Counted from the stretch's first letter, positions 1 to 9,592 are shown. The stretch is DNA of 64,000 bases from Deinococcus hopiensis KR-140 (GCF_900176165.1 NZ_FWWU01000010.1:151208-215207); one strand, 5' to 3'. Notes: generated by a model not told the origin, from the letters alone. Numbers and translations: made by a program.

Positions 1-2029
1 TGTGTTGGGCCCAGTTCAAAGCCCCGGCCTCGTACGTCTTCCGCGTGAAGCCGAGCATATGGAGGTACGCGTCGTTCGGAAGGTGGAGCGTGCCGTCAAG
101 CGTCCCGATGGCGATCCCCATGGGACTCGCCTCGACCAGCCGGCGGAAGCGCTCCTCACTCCCGCGCAGTTGGGCTTCCGCCTGCACGCGTTCGGTGACG
201 TCGCTGTGCGCTCCAACCCACTCGCGGACCGAGCCGTCCCGGTCCGGAATCGGAGTCGCGCGCGCCTGCATCACGCGGTAGTGCCCATCATGCCGCCGCA
301 AGCGCTGCTCGACGACGTACAAGGACTGCGACTCCACTGCCTGTCGCCAGACCTGTTGGACGTGCTCGCGGTCTCCCGGATGCACGGCGTCCAGCCATCC
401 CCACCCGAGCAGTTCCTCCTGCGTCTGACCAGTGAACGCACGCCAGGCGGGCTGGTCCTCGCTGAACGCTCCTGTGGACGTACGGGTCCACACGATCTGC
501 GAGGTCGCCTCGACCAGGGAGCGGTGACGCTGCTCGCTGAGCGCAGCTGCCTCGTAGAGTTGCGCGACGTCGAGGGCGAGGGCCGCGCGGTGCGCGAGTT
601 CCTGCGCGAGGTGCAGGTCGTCTTGCGTGAGGGTTCGGTCTGCGCTGGAGGTGGCCATGCCCAGCACGCCGAGTTTGCGGCCATTGGCGATAAGCGGCAC
701 GGTGATCAGCGAGTGCAGCCCCAAGGAGCGGACCATGGCGCGCCGCTCTTCCCCGGGAAGTGCGTCGATCGCTTCGGGAGACAGGGTCGGCACCAAGAGG
801 GGCCGGCCGGTGCGGTAGACGTGTTCGTTGCTGATGGGGGAGCGGGGATCGCTCGGGTAACGGCGCAGCATGCCCTGCAGCGTGTCGATCATTGCGGGAT
901 CGCGGTGCGCGACTGCGGCGGGCAGCAGTCGCTGCCGTTCCGGCGGAAGGGTGTCGAACTGCGGGGCAGGCTGGTAGACCACGCACCAGTCCGCGACATG
1001 CTGAATGGTCAGGCCAGTGATGCGCTCCAGGGTCACCTGCACATTGAGGGAAGCGGAGAGGGTTTCGCTGACCCGGGCAAGCAGCGCCGCGCGCTCGTGG
1101 GCCCGCTGCTGCCCGTCGTGGAGTCGGGCGCGTTCCATCGCCTGCGCGGCCTGCTCGGCCACGGCCTGGATGAACACCTGGTTCTCGTCCGTGATGGCCC
1201 GCTCATCCTCAAAGGACAGGGTGAGTGCGGCGAGCACACCGTCTCCCGCGATGAGCGGGACGGCCGCGATGGCGCGGGTGCCGGGTTGGAGGAAGGCGGC
1301 CGCAGCCGGGGAGGTGGACCGCAGTTCGGACGCCGGGAGGAAGACCGCCCGCTGCTGTCGGACCGCGTCGACGACGGGAAGACGCCCCGGGGCAGGGAAG
1401 CGCCGCCACGGAGCGAGGATCTCATCGCTGTAACCGGTCGCCCCAATTAAGAACAGCGTGCCTCCGTCGGCGGGGGCGATGAGCATCGCGGCGTAGGCTC
1501 CTGCAGCGCGACTGGCCTCCTGGAGGATGAGCTGGTGGACGTCTTGCTCGGTCACGGCCCGGGACAGGGCGCTCGTGAGGTCCTGAAGCCGCCGCATGCG
1601 TATTTCGCCCAGCTCACGCGCCTGCTGTGCGAGCACTTGCGCGGTGCGTTCCTCGATGGTGACCAGGAGGTGGGTGATGACGCCCTCCTCCCCCGAGATC
1701 GGGAAGGCGGTGCACTGGCGGTGGGCGAGTCCGGCAGGAGCATGGGGCGTGGGAACGGTGTAGTGAAAGTCCCGCAGGGGCTCGCCACTGACCAGAACCG
1801 TGCGGTAGGCCTCCAGAAGTGCGGGTGGGATGGTGGGGAGGACGTCCAGAACGGAGCGGCCCACGACGGCGTCCACCGGGAGGCCCACCAGACGTGCAAA
1901 GGCGTCATTGACCCGAACGAAGCGCAACTCGGCGCTGTACAGCGCGTGTGCCGTCCGCGCTTGCTCGAAGAGCACGTCGAGGTACGACGTGGTGGAGTGG
2001 GGTGCGGAGACGCGAGACTCTGGGGGCAC
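1..2029 (-). CDS. Multi-domain PAS/GAF sensory protein (C-terminus beyond the window)
   Basis: The reverse frame is open from a GTG at 2029 to the left edge (about 676 residues), with an in-frame TAG 12 bases upstream of the GTG. A PAS domain lies near residues 20-120, with a motif like LRFVRVNDAFARLVG. Two GAF-type domains follow (about 165-310 and 330-490; the second has PRSPISNEHVYRTGRPLLVP). Then come a PAS/PAC unit (about 510-620, VWTRTSTGAFSEDQPAWRAF, ending in the PAC-like WVGAHSDVTER) and the start of another PAS (SEERFRRLVEASPMGIAIG). These domains sense small ligands, light or redox state. The output domain, probably a histidine kinase or GGDEF, lies outside the window, so the enzyme class is unknown. 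No transmembrane segment is visible, so it is probably cytoplasmic. No strong Shine-Dalgarno precedes the GTG. Confidence 0.85.
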   Translation of the reverse strand, partial: MPPESRVSAPHSTTSYLDVLFEQARTAHALYSAELRFVRVNDAFARLVGLPVDAVVGRSVLDVLPTIPPALLEAYRTVLVSGEPLRDFHYTVPTPHAPAGLAHRQCTAFPISGEEGVITHLLVTIEERTAQVLAQQARELGEIRMRRLQDLTSALSRAVTEQDVHQLILQEASRAAGAYAAMLIAPADGGTLFLIGATGYSDEILAPWRRFPAPGRLPVVDAVRQQRAVFLPASELRSTSPAAAAFLQPGTRAIAAVPLIAGDGVLAALTLSFEDERAITDENQVFIQAVAEQAAQAMERARLHDGQQRAHERAALLARVSETLSASLNVQVTLERITGLTIQHVADWCVVYQPAPQFDTLPPERQRLLPAAVAHRDPAMIDTLQGMLRRYPSDPRSPISNEHVYRTGRPLLVPTLSPEAIDALPGEERRAMVRSLGLHSLITVPLIANGRKLGVLGMATSSADRTLTQDDLHLAQELAHRAALALDVAQLYEAAALSEQRHRSLVEATSQIVWTRTSTGAFSEDQPAWRAFTGQTQEELLGWGWLDAVHPGDREHVQQVWRQAVESQSLYVVEQRLRRHDGHYRVMQARATPIPDRDGSVREWVGAHSDVTERVQAEAQLRGSEERFRRLVEASPMGIAIGTLDGTLHLPNDAYLHMLGFTRKTYEAGALNWAQH

Positions 2030-2470
2030 GGCTGCAGTCTACGGGGAGGCCGTGGCCGGCACATGTAGGGCGTTCATTTCCTCAGCTCTACCGGCTTCCA
2101 ACGCTGGAGCAGGGCGCGCTGAAGGCCTCATCGTGAAAGGCGCGGCGTCAGGACGCGGCCTTGCTGACGGAAAACGGGTTGGCACAGACGCACGCCTGGG
2201 CCACGGCGTGCGCGCAAAGCCGCAGCACGCAAGCAACCGTTCGCCCCCGCGTCTGGAGTGCGCCTCTGGAACTCCGGTGGTGAAACCTGGCGGACCGCCT
2301 GGCCCCTCCCTGAGTTCACAACGTTCGCCAGCTGGTGGTCGGTGATGGGGCCCGCGGTAAGCACCACGGCTGCAGCGCCCAGTTCCCGCTTCCCATCCAC
2401 ACCTTTGTGCTGGTCAGCCACCGTGGGCAACATCACCATGGAGGCCATGACCTCACTGGCCCTTTGGAGC
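2030..2470. other. Intergenic stretch, no recognised gene
   Basis: The stretch lies between two reverse-strand signalling genes. A reverse reading (about 2128-2460) has fairly protein-like composition, including MVMLPTVADQHKGVDG, but has no recognisable family or ribosome binding site. It may be a gene remnant. Confidence 0.4.
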
Positions 2471-4336
2471 TCAGGTGGTGTTCTGAGCCGCCTGACGCAC
2501 CAGAAGGTGTTCGATCTCGGATGCGGGCCTGGGCTTATGCCAGAAGTAGCCCTGTGCCAGCCGGTACCCCAGTTGCACCAGGGTGTCGCGCTGCTCTGCG
2601 GTCTCGATGCCCTCCGCAAGCACTTCACACCGCAAGGCGACGCCGAGGTCAGCCACCGCGCGAAGCAGCGGGATGTCTTCAGCGAAAGATTTGTCGGCTT
2701 TGAGCCGGTGAACAGCGAACCGGCGCAGCTGGGACAAAGAAGAGTATCCACTGCCAAAATCATCAACCGCGAGTCGGACCCCGGCTTGGTGCAGTTCAGT
2801 AAGGTTGCGAATGGACACGCTGCTCGACTCCAGGAGCGCACCTTCGGTAATCTCCAGGCACAGCAGGTGCGGTGACAGCCCCTGTTCCCTGAGGGCTTCC
2901 CGAACACGTTCGCAGAAGTCCGCGCGCCGGAGTTGCACGGGTGAGACGTTGACCGCCAGGGACAGGTCAGGCTGAAGCGGTGACCAGACGGTGGTGGCTG
3001 CCAGCGAGGTGCGCAGAACACGCAGGCCGAGATCATGAATGAGATCAGACTCCTCGGCAATTCGGATGAACTCATCTGGGGAGACGCTTTGTCCATGGGA
3101 ATGCCAGCGGGCCAGTGCCTCAACGCCGACAATCCTGGCCGTGAGCGGGTCAACGATCGGCTGGTAGGCGACCCAAAAGGCAGGGGCGTGATCGCTGAGG
3201 TCTTTGCGCAACTGCGTCTCCAGATGCATGCGGCGGAAGGCCATCTCACCCATGGCCTCGTCGAAGATCTCCAGGGTAGAGTGGCCGTGGCTCTTGGCGC
3301 GGTACATCGCGGTGTCTGCTTCACGCAAAACGGCGTCCAGGTCCTGACAGCGTCCCCGGGCAAAGGCAATGCCGATGCTCAGGGTGACGAAGAGGCTCTG
3401 CCCGCCGATATCGATGGGGGAGCGCACGGTTTCTTGCAAACGGGCGGCCAGGGTCAGCGCATCGGCGGGCCCGTGAACGTCCTGCGCGATGATGACGAAC
3501 TCGTCGCCTCCCCAGCGGGCCAGCGTGTCTTCCTGCCGCAAGGCGGATAACATCCGCTGACCCACCGCCCGCAGCAGGTCGTCGCCTGCCTTGTGGCCCA
3601 GGCTGTCGTTGATCAGGCCAAAGCGGTCGAGGTCAATGAGCAGCACGGCCACGTCCGTCCCAAGACGCTGGGCGTGAGGGACGGCTTTGGCCAGGCGATC
3701 GGCATAGAGGCGCCGATTGGGTAGCCCCGTCAGGGCGTCATGCAGCGACTCATGCTCGCGGCGTGCTGCCAACTCCCGCATGCGCGCTTCCGCGGCGGCC
3801 AGTGCTCCGGTCGCCCGCACCGTACTGATGCTGACGATCAGCGCCACCACCCAGAAGATCAACAGATCGCTCAGATTCCACAAGGACGCCGCCGACGCGC
3901 GCTGGACGAGAATTGCCCCGGAGGGCAGGAGCAGGGCGGCAACCGCACTCCCCCTCTGCCGCCCACGCAAAATCGCGCCAATGAAGGGCAGATGCGCCAC
4001 GAGGAGCAGCAAGATGCCGATCTGCGTTACCTGAATCAGCGCAAAGCTCCAGGTCAGCAACAGGCCATCCGCCACGATGACGCTCACCCAGGTCCAGGAG
4101 GACCGAGGACGGCCTGCGGTCAGAAGCAACCAGGTGGTCGCCACCACCCGAAGCACAAAGCCGGACACTTCGGGCAGGACCAGCGCGGAGTTCCAGTGAA
4201 ATCTTGGATCGAGCACGACGGCCGCCTGAACGGCCGCGGTGCTGAGCAGCACTGCAGCCAGTAGCCAGTCGGGCAACCGGTCCTCGCCGATGCGGGCCCA
4301 CTGCAGATGGCCCGAATCCACCTCACGTAAGCGCAT
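2471..4336 (-). CDS. Membrane GGDEF-EAL cyclic-di-GMP signalling protein
   Basis: 621 residues. About residues 24-175 form a hydrophobic membrane region of five or six helices, presumably a sensor. A GGDEF diguanylate cyclase domain follows (about 195-360) with the intact motif RWGGDEFVII. The EAL phosphodiesterase domain (about 375-615) has VGVEALARW, CLEITEGALL, VDDFGSGYSS, KADKSF and LAEGIET, so the main metal and substrate residues are present. Its last third (between KADKSF and LAEGIET) looks a few residues shorter than usual. Which activity dominates cannot be told from sequence. The first domain suggests it makes c-di-GMP from GTP and the second that it cleaves it to pGpG. It is transcribed in the same direction as the PAS/GAF gene, 441 bases upstream of it. 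Confidence 0.93.
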   Translation of the reverse strand: MRLREVDSGHLQWARIGEDRLPDWLLAAVLLSTAAVQAAVVLDPRFHWNSALVLPEVSGFVLRVVATTWLLLTAGRPRSSWTWVSVIVADGLLLTWSFALIQVTQIGILLLLVAHLPFIGAILRGRQRGSAVAALLLPSGAILVQRASAASLWNLSDLLIFWVVALIVSISTVRATGALAAAEARMRELAARREHESLHDALTGLPNRRLYADRLAKAVPHAQRLGTDVAVLLIDLDRFGLINDSLGHKAGDDLLRAVGQRMLSALRQEDTLARWGGDEFVIIAQDVHGPADALTLAARLQETVRSPIDIGGQSLFVTLSIGIAFARGRCQDLDAVLREADTAMYRAKSHGHSTLEIFDEAMGEMAFRRMHLETQLRKDLSDHAPAFWVAYQPIVDPLTARIVGVEALARWHSHGQSVSPDEFIRIAEESDLIHDLGLRVLRTSLAATTVWSPLQPDLSLAVNVSPVQLRRADFCERVREALREQGLSPHLLCLEITEGALLESSSVSIRNLTELHQAGVRLAVDDFGSGYSSLSQLRRFAVHRLKADKSFAEDIPLLRAVADLGVALRCEVLAEGIETAEQRDTLVQLGYRLAQGYFWHKPRPASEIEHLLVRQAAQNTT

Positions 4337-5432
4337 CAGGCATCCAACCCTTGAACAAAGCCAACGGAGAGGCGTCCACTGCTACCCAAAATACGCCAGG
4401 GCACACCGTCGACGCCCAGAAGTGAAGCGGAGGCAAACGCAGCCAGGGGTTTGCCCCTCAACGCTGGACAACCGTGACCCGGGCGCAACCGTCTCCCAGA
4501 GGCACGCATAAAGTTGATGGTACCCGTGACCACGTGGTGCGCGACGTCAACGCCAGATGGACCGGGGTGACCGCAAAGTCAGGGGGTGGCGAGGATCAAT
4601 GGGAACCCGGCAGCGTTGAGGGCGGGGACAGCCTCGGAACTCGGGGGCACGGCGCGAGATGGCGAGGGCCTGGTGACGTGGGGCACCCAATTCTGGCGGG
4701 CGTTCTGCCGCCTCACCCGGGACGCGTCATGCCCCAAACGCCTCAGCACCCAGTGCAGGCTGTGCCCGATCCCCCGGTGCAGCCCTGAAGCGCCCCAGCG
4801 CTTCATCGGCTTTTCCCTGCGGGCTGCTCAGGTACAGCCTCAACACCGGTCTGCTCCCCCACCGTCCGGGTAGAACGTACCCGAGCGCCGCGCAGCTTCC
4901 TCCACTGCCGGGCTCCCCCGAGGGCCTGGAGGTCGCGGAGGAATCCCGCCCAGACCCTTGAAACCCTGGCGGGAGAATTGACCTATAGTCAGTGGTGGTC
5001 CTGGCCAGATCAGGACTCCATGGCCGTCCTCCCCTTGCCTGCACGCGCGGTGGGATGATGTCGTGGTCCGTGGATCCCTACCCGCTGGGCAGAGATCCAG
5101 GCGCCAGCGATAGAATTGGTAGACCGGTGGAATGGCGGACACGCGCCCTGGTGTATGGCGCGAAGCTCCAGTGCCGATGCAGCGGACCGAACGAGACACC
5201 CGGCCGAGCGTCTGAGGAGAGGTGGTGGGCTTTCTTCGCCCGAAGCTGCTGCGGAGGAAGAGGAGCAGCGGTGGGTGGCGCGGTCTATAGGCGCGCTTGA
5301 GGCTGAAGCGGATCTCCGGTGAAACCGCAAATGCCGAACAGCAAAACGCTCCGCTCGGAAGGCGAGGATGAGCTTTTGAGGAGGTGTTGCCCGCACCACC
5401 CGCGTTTCAGTCTCAAAATTGTACCATGGGAC
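4337..5432. other. Long stretch with no convincing gene
   Basis: About 1.1 kb between the divergently oriented GGDEF-EAL gene and a small membrane protein gene. Short open frames exist on both strands, but none has a recognisable family, a good start signal or consistent coding character. It must hold the upstream signals of both flanking genes. GAGGAGG at about 5376 is too far from the next start to serve it. Confidence 0.4.
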
Positions 5433-5732
5433 ATGATTGTGCCTGATCCCGATGAGGCTGCCCCTACCCCCAACCCAGCCGGTACGTCCAAGGAGAAATG
5501 GGCGGTGCAAAGGAGGAAGCCTCAACGGCCAAGCTATTGGCGAGGCGCCGGGCTGAACGCCCTGCTGAGCGGTGCAGGCCTAATGAGCCTGGGGCAGATG
5601 CCCGCTGGCTTCGCCTGGGCAGTGGCGTTCTTCGTGTTGTCGCTCTACACCTCTGCGGAGGTCGGATGGGCAGTTGGCTTCGTCGGCAGCCTGCTGCACT
5701 ACAACAGTGTGTACGACCGGATGTACCCCTGA
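5433..5732 (+). CDS. Small membrane protein, unknown function
   Basis: About 99 residues from the ATG at 5433; an in-frame upstream extension to 5319 is possible but less protein-like. The N-terminal third is polar and proline-rich. The rest contains two or three hydrophobic segments (from about LLSGAGLMSLGQ through FAWAVAFFVLSLYTS and VGWAVGFVGSLL), ending in HYNSVYDRMYP. It is not recognised as a known family. No clear ribosome binding site precedes either start, so the start is uncertain. It converges with the sigma factor gene, with a bidirectional terminator between them. Confidence 0.55.
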   Translation: MIVPDPDEAAPTPNPAGTSKEKWAVQRRKPQRPSYWRGAGLNALLSGAGLMSLGQMPAGFAWAVAFFVLSLYTSAEVGWAVGFVGSLLHYNSVYDRMYP

Positions 5733-5752
5733 GCCCTGCTGTTGAGCAAGGG

Positions 5753-5785
5753 AAAACCCCCGCGACTCGGCGGGGGTGAAGTTTT
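5753..5785. terminator. Bidirectional intrinsic terminator
   Basis: A seven-base GC stem (CCCCCGC / GCGGGGG) with a six-base loop. AAAA precedes it and GTTTT follows closely, so it can act on both strands. It lies just after the small membrane protein gene and downstream of the convergent sigma factor gene. Confidence 0.7.
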
Positions 5786-6003
5786 GGGGGACTGCCCAGC
5801 GCGACGAACTTCCCGTGCGGCGCATTCACCGGCAGGCGTACGGGCGTCTTTCGCGCTGCTTGGTCTGCGGGTCCTCTCAGCGCCGCGGCAGCAGGGTCAC
5901 TGAACGCCCACCGGGCGGCCGACACACAAGGAGGCGGCAACGCGAGGTCGCCCCCGCAGGGGTCTCCTCCCTTCCTGCCTTTGCCCGAGGCATTCTTCGC
6001 CGT

Positions 6004-7209
6004 TCAGTCGAGGAAGTCGAGCAGGTCGCTGCTCACGCCCTCCTGAGATTTGAGCTTACGCAGCGCCTTGTTCTCGATCTGCCGCACGCGCTCGCGCGTC
6101 ACGCCCAGCACCTGGCCCACTTCCTCCAGGGTGTGTTCGCGCCCGTCCACAAAGCCGTGGCGCAGCTTGACGACCAGCGCCTCGCGCTCGTTCAACTGGT
6201 TGAAGGCCCGCTCCATCGCCTCTCCCAGCAGGGTCTGGCTGGCGCTCTGCATCGGCGAGGCAAAGCGCTCGTCGGGCAGGAAATCACCGTAGAAGCTGTC
6301 ACCCTCCTCGCCCACCGGGGCCTCGAGCGAGACCGGCTCGCGGCCAATCTTCTGGGTCTCCTCCACCTTGTTGGCGTCCCAGCCCGGTCCCATGGCCTCA
6401 GCGACCTCCACATCCAGCGGCTCGCGGGACAGCTCCATCTCCAACAGGCGCGAGGTGCGGGCCAATTTGTTGATGGTCTCGACCATATGCACGGGCACAC
6501 GGATGGTGCGCGACTTGTCGGCGATGGCGCGGGTCAGCGACTGGCGAATCCACCAGGTGGCGTAGGTGGAGAACTTGTAGCCCCGGCGGTACTCGAACTT
6601 CTCCACCGCGCGGATCAGGCCCCCGTTCCCCTCCTGAATCAGGTCGAGCATGCCCAGGCCCCGGTTGGTGTACTTTTTCGCCATGCTGACGACCAGGCGC
6701 AGGTTTGCCTCAATCAGCGCCTGCTTGGCCGCTACGCCGTCCTCCACCTGACGTTGCAGGCGGCGACGGGCGCGCGCGTCAAGGTCATCCGGCGCGCCTT
6801 CGAGCGCCTGGCGCGCTTCCTCGCCCTCCTCGTGGCGGCGGGCCAGGTCCAGCTCCTCGGGGGGCGACAGCAGCGCCACGCGGCTGATCTCGTGCAGGTA
6901 CTGACGCAGGGAGTCGCCCAGGTAGGCGCCAGGGTTGACCTCCAGGATCAACTCTTCCTCACTGAGGGTGGGGGCCGCCTCCAGCGCCTCGCCCTCCTCC
7001 AGCTCCAGTTCCTCCAACTCCAGATTGTCTGTGAGCAGAGGAGAAGCCTGCGCGGTGAACTCCAGCTCCTGGGTTGGAACGCGCGCAGGTTGATCCTGCA
7101 CGCCCAGAGACGGAGTCGGGGCCGTGGGGGCCACCTTGTTCTTTTGTGGACGTGTGCGCTTTCGCGCGGGCTGCGCGGGCGCTTCGGCGGTTGCTGTCCT
7201 CGTTGTCAT
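6004..7209 (-). CDS. RpoD-type (sigma-70 family) RNA polymerase sigma factor, divergent
   Basis: About 401 residues from the ATG at 7209, chosen because GGAG lies nine bases upstream; an ATG at 7218 is an alternative. After a variable, low-complexity, acidic N-terminus come region 1.2 (DSLRQYLHEISRVALLSP), region 2 (NLRLVVSMAKKYTNRGLGML, KFSTYATWWIRQ), region 3 (INKLARTSRLLEMELSREPL) and region 4 (HTLEEVGQVLGVTRERVRQI, then ENKALRKLK). The arrangement matches the Thermus/Deinococcus primary sigma factor and directs polymerase to -10/-35 promoters. Region 2.4 reads QSLTRAIADKSRTIRVPVHM, whereas primary sigma factors almost always have QAINRAIADQARTIRIPVHM. It may therefore be a plasmid-borne extra sigma factor rather than the housekeeping copy. 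It lies 210 bases downstream of a 5S rRNA on the same strand. Confidence 0.93.
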   Translation of the reverse strand: MTTRTATAEAPAQPARKRTRPQKNKVAPTAPTPSLGVQDQPARVPTQELEFTAQASPLLTDNLELEELELEEGEALEAAPTLSEEELILEVNPGAYLGDSLRQYLHEISRVALLSPPEELDLARRHEEGEEARQALEGAPDDLDARARRRLQRQVEDGVAAKQALIEANLRLVVSMAKKYTNRGLGMLDLIQEGNGGLIRAVEKFEYRRGYKFSTYATWWIRQSLTRAIADKSRTIRVPVHMVETINKLARTSRLLEMELSREPLDVEVAEAMGPGWDANKVEETQKIGREPVSLEAPVGEEGDSFYGDFLPDERFASPMQSASQTLLGEAMERAFNQLNEREALVVKLRHGFVDGREHTLEEVGQVLGVTRERVRQIENKALRKLKSQEGVSSDLLDFLD

Positions 7210-7417
7210 GGGTCTCATCTCCGTGAATGTTCCGGCCCCCGGGGCCTGGACAGAACAAGAAACGCGGCGCACAGCAGCCTCCGGCCCCCTCCCACCGCGC
7301 CGCGGCAAAGCCGGGTCAGCTTCAGCGGGGCAGGGGCCCGTTGCCTGAGTGTTCCAGCAAGCTGCGCGGTCGCTGCTCAGCGCTTCTGGAGGGGTTTTGG
7401 CCGCGCACTCCTGTCCT

Positions 7418-7444
7418 CAAAAGAGCTGCCCCTGTGGCAGCTCT
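7418..7444 (-). terminator. Intrinsic terminator after the 5S rRNA
   Basis: On the reverse strand, stem AGAGCTGCC / GGCAGCTCT with a five-base loop is followed by TTTT. It lies 39 bases beyond the 5S rRNA 3' end and upstream of the sigma factor gene. Confidence 0.75.
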
Positions 7445-7478
7445 GTCTCGCGTTGCGGTGTCTCAAAAGAAAAAAGGG

Positions 7479-7602
<124 letters not shown>

Positions 7603-8075
7603 TCTGTATTTTTGGTCCAACGGCGTTACTCAAATCATGCTGCTCTGGAAACCACAGGGCGAGCCTGCAAACTATATATGGAAGAGCCAGTCTGGTCAAG
7701 ACTTCGTCTTTGGAAGCCGGACGAAATTCATCTGAACGCCGAACTGCCATCTGAGGGCGTGTTTTGCATTGGCATCCCCGTTCCTCCTGGGAACGGGGTA
7801 TGCACCCCTGCCCGGCTGGCCCTGGAAAATCCACCGCCACTGACGCGCCCTGACAAGGGGCTCTGCCCCGATGAGGAACTCTTCCGCCTGGAGCTCACAT
7901 CAGAGCTGAAAAACGCCGATCTGGCCCTGCGTGTGCGGAGTTCTGTCCGGCTTTCAATTCGTCTGATGGGCACCAGCCGGCCAAACGCATCGCTGCGCCC
8001 GCACGTCTGGCCTTCTGACCGGTTGGTCTACCGGGCGGCTTACCTCATATCTCACCGTGGGAACGGCGTCCCGCT
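7603..8075. other. Stretch upstream of the 5S gene, no recognised gene
   Basis: No 23S 3' end and no convincing protein gene is seen here. A perfect nine-base hairpin (CCCCGTTCC / GGAACGGGG, 7776-7798) is present without a T run. Confidence 0.4.
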
Positions 8076-8218
8076 TCTCGGGATTCGGGTTCATCCGTTA
8101 TGAAATGACGGATAGACCCAAGCGGACGTGCAGCGCTGCGCAGCAGAGCGAGCAGGAAAAACAGTGACGGAGAGGTGCGGAATCACCGCAGCGGAGGGGA
8201 TGATCCGGAAACCGTATT
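8076..8218 (+). repeat. MITE-1 copy (about 143 bp)
   Basis: Member of a dispersed repeat. One end carries GGATTCGGGTTCATCC; the middle has GAGCGAGCAGGAAAAACAGT and GCGGAATCACCGCAGCGGAG; the other end is GATGATCCGGAAACCGTAT. Related copies occur at 25473, 33384, 38212, 42483, 43468 and 46582, with partial copies near 18951 and 23230. Confidence 0.8.
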
Positions 8219-8267
8219 CGAGGAGTTGTCAAAGTGCGGACTTCTTTTTGACCGTGTCCGGCAAACT
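8217..8267 (+). repeat. MITE-2, left part of a copy split by an IS element
   Basis: The sequence GAGGAGTTGTCAAAG followed by TTCTTTTTGACCGTGTCCGG matches the left part of intact MITE-2 copies. The other part lies beyond the IS3-type element, at 9547-9592. Confidence 0.65.
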
Positions 8268-8344
8268 TGAGTGGGTAATGCTCCAGGAAATCCTTCCAAA
8301 ATCACCCGCCCACTTGCGAGGGTTGGGCACACTGGAGGGACAGT

Positions 8345-8632
8345 ATGGGCAAGCAACGGAAAACTTGGGCAACGGACACGAAAGAGCAGATTGTTCTGGC
8401 CGTCCTCGGCGGGCAACTCAGCGTTGCTGAGGCGGCACGACAGCATGGTGTCAACGAGAGCCTGATCCATACCTGGAAGGCCCAGTTCCTGGAGGCAGGC
8501 CGTGCCCGCCTCGCCGGAGATCGTCAGGGCGACCGGCAGACCGAGCTGGAACGCGAGAACGAACGCCTCAAGGTGTTGGTCGGCGAGAAGGAATTGGCCT
8601 TGCAGATCGCAAAAAAAGTGCGGGGTCTCTGA
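8345..8632 (+). CDS. IS3-family transposase OrfA
   Basis: 95 residues. The N-terminal helix-turn-helix includes LSVAEAARQHGVNESLIHTW, and a leucine-zipper-like coiled coil follows (TELERENERLKVLVGEKELA). It binds the IS ends and joins OrfB through ribosomal frameshifting. A run of seven A's at 8611-8617 (GCAAAAAAAGTG) lies just before the stop. A -1 slip there enters the OrfB frame, giving the OrfAB transposase typical of IS3 elements. It looks intact. Confidence 0.9.
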   Translation: MGKQRKTWATDTKEQIVLAVLGGQLSVAEAARQHGVNESLIHTWKAQFLEAGRARLAGDRQGDRQTELERENERLKVLVGEKELALQIAKKVRGL

Positions 8633-8652
8633 GCCTGGCTGAACTTCTCGCC

Positions 8653-9519
8653 TTGTACGAGGGGTTTCGCAGAGACCATCCGCACCTCAGCCTGTCCTGC
8701 TTCGCACGCGAAGCAGACGTTCCTGCCTGGAAATTACGGGATGCCCGACAACACGCCGCACAGCAAGCTCGGCGAGAAAAGAGGGAGCAGGCCCGGCTGG
8801 AACGCATTCGAGAGGTTGCGTTGCAGCACCCGACGTACGGCGATCGGCGACTTCACCAGGTCCTGGCGACAACACCAGCCCAGGAGCAGGCTGCTCCTGG
8901 GCACGTGGGCCTGCATACCATTCGGCTTGCTCTTGCCGAGTTAGATCTTCAGCCACCCTTACCTCGCAAAACCCGGAAGAAGGCTCTCCCAGCCGTCAAT
9001 GAGACCTTGTGGCCTGCGGGTCGCCGGGTTCGGGTTGACGCCACGCGCTTCCGTCTGGGGGATGGGGTCTGCTGGGCGTATCTGGTCCTGGATGTGGAGA
9101 CGCGGTGCCTGCTGCATCTCCACGTCCTCCGCAGCCTTTCTGCGAGCGGCGCGGTCTTGGCGCTGCAGGCGGGTCTACAGGTCCTTCGCGACCTCGGCAT
9201 TCAGGAGGACGTGCTGGTCATGACAGACGGTGGCTCGGATTTCACCTCAGCGGCCTTCCAGGACGCCTGTGGGCAGGTCGGCCACTGGACCCGGACGAAG
9301 GTCTCGCAGAAAGGAGGAATGGGCATCCTGGAAAGAACCAATCGCACCCTAAAGTACGAGTTCGTCTTCCGCGAGGAATTCGGTTCCATGCAGCAATTGC
9401 GCCACGGAACCGAACGGTTCCGTGACTGGTACAACCAGGTTCGGCTCCACTCAGCCTTGGGCTATGCCTGCCCCTGGGCTAAGCTGCTCGAAGCGGCAAA
9501 GGCCCACAACGCCGCTTGA
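8653..9519 (+). CDS. IS3-family transposase OrfB (DDE catalytic part)
   Basis: 288 residues from a TTG; the functional product is probably the OrfAB fusion made by a -1 slip at the A7 run. Catalytic residues are visible: first Asp in RVRVDATRF, second in VMTDGGSDFTS, and Glu in MGILERTNRTLKYEF. The C-terminal FRDWYNQVRLHSALGYACP is the usual IS3 signature. It cuts and joins DNA at the element's ends. The frame is unbroken, so the element may still be active. Confidence 0.9.
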   Translation: MYEGFRRDHPHLSLSCFAREADVPAWKLRDARQHAAQQARREKREQARLERIREVALQHPTYGDRRLHQVLATTPAQEQAAPGHVGLHTIRLALAELDLQPPLPRKTRKKALPAVNETLWPAGRRVRVDATRFRLGDGVCWAYLVLDVETRCLLHLHVLRSLSASGAVLALQAGLQVLRDLGIQEDVLVMTDGGSDFTSAAFQDACGQVGHWTRTKVSQKGGMGILERTNRTLKYEFVFREEFGSMQQLRHGTERFRDWYNQVRLHSALGYACPWAKLLEAAKAHNAA

Positions 9520-9546
9520 AGGGATTGCTGGAGCACTACCGTGGCA

Positions 9547-9592
9547 TGTGGGAGAAGGGCACCCCTCACGGCGCCCTTCGGACAACTGCGCT
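9547..9592 (+). repeat. MITE-2, right part of the IS-split copy
   Basis: Contains GAAGGGCACCCCTCACGGCG and ends CGGACAACTGCGCTA, matching one end of MITE-2. It directly abuts the 23S rRNA fragment. Confidence 0.65.

Larger units (their letters stand above)
8268..9546 (+). mobile_element. IS3-family insertion sequence
   Basis: About 1.28 kb with two overlapping-logic transposase frames. Imperfect inverted ends begin TG and share GGTARTGCTCCAG (left from about 8268, right ending about 9546). The ends interrupt a MITE-2 repeat, which helps define the boundaries. A clean target duplication is not seen, so the ends are good to a few bases. Confidence 0.8.

Noticed and set aside
2..1450. Long forward open frame over the PAS/GAF gene
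   Set aside because: It is the antisense of a convincing PAS/GAF protein and has no domain or start signal of its own.
8268..9546. IS3 element as part of the rRNA locus transcription unit
   Set aside because: It lies on the opposite strand and inside a MITE-2, so it is a later insertion and not an rRNA-associated gene.
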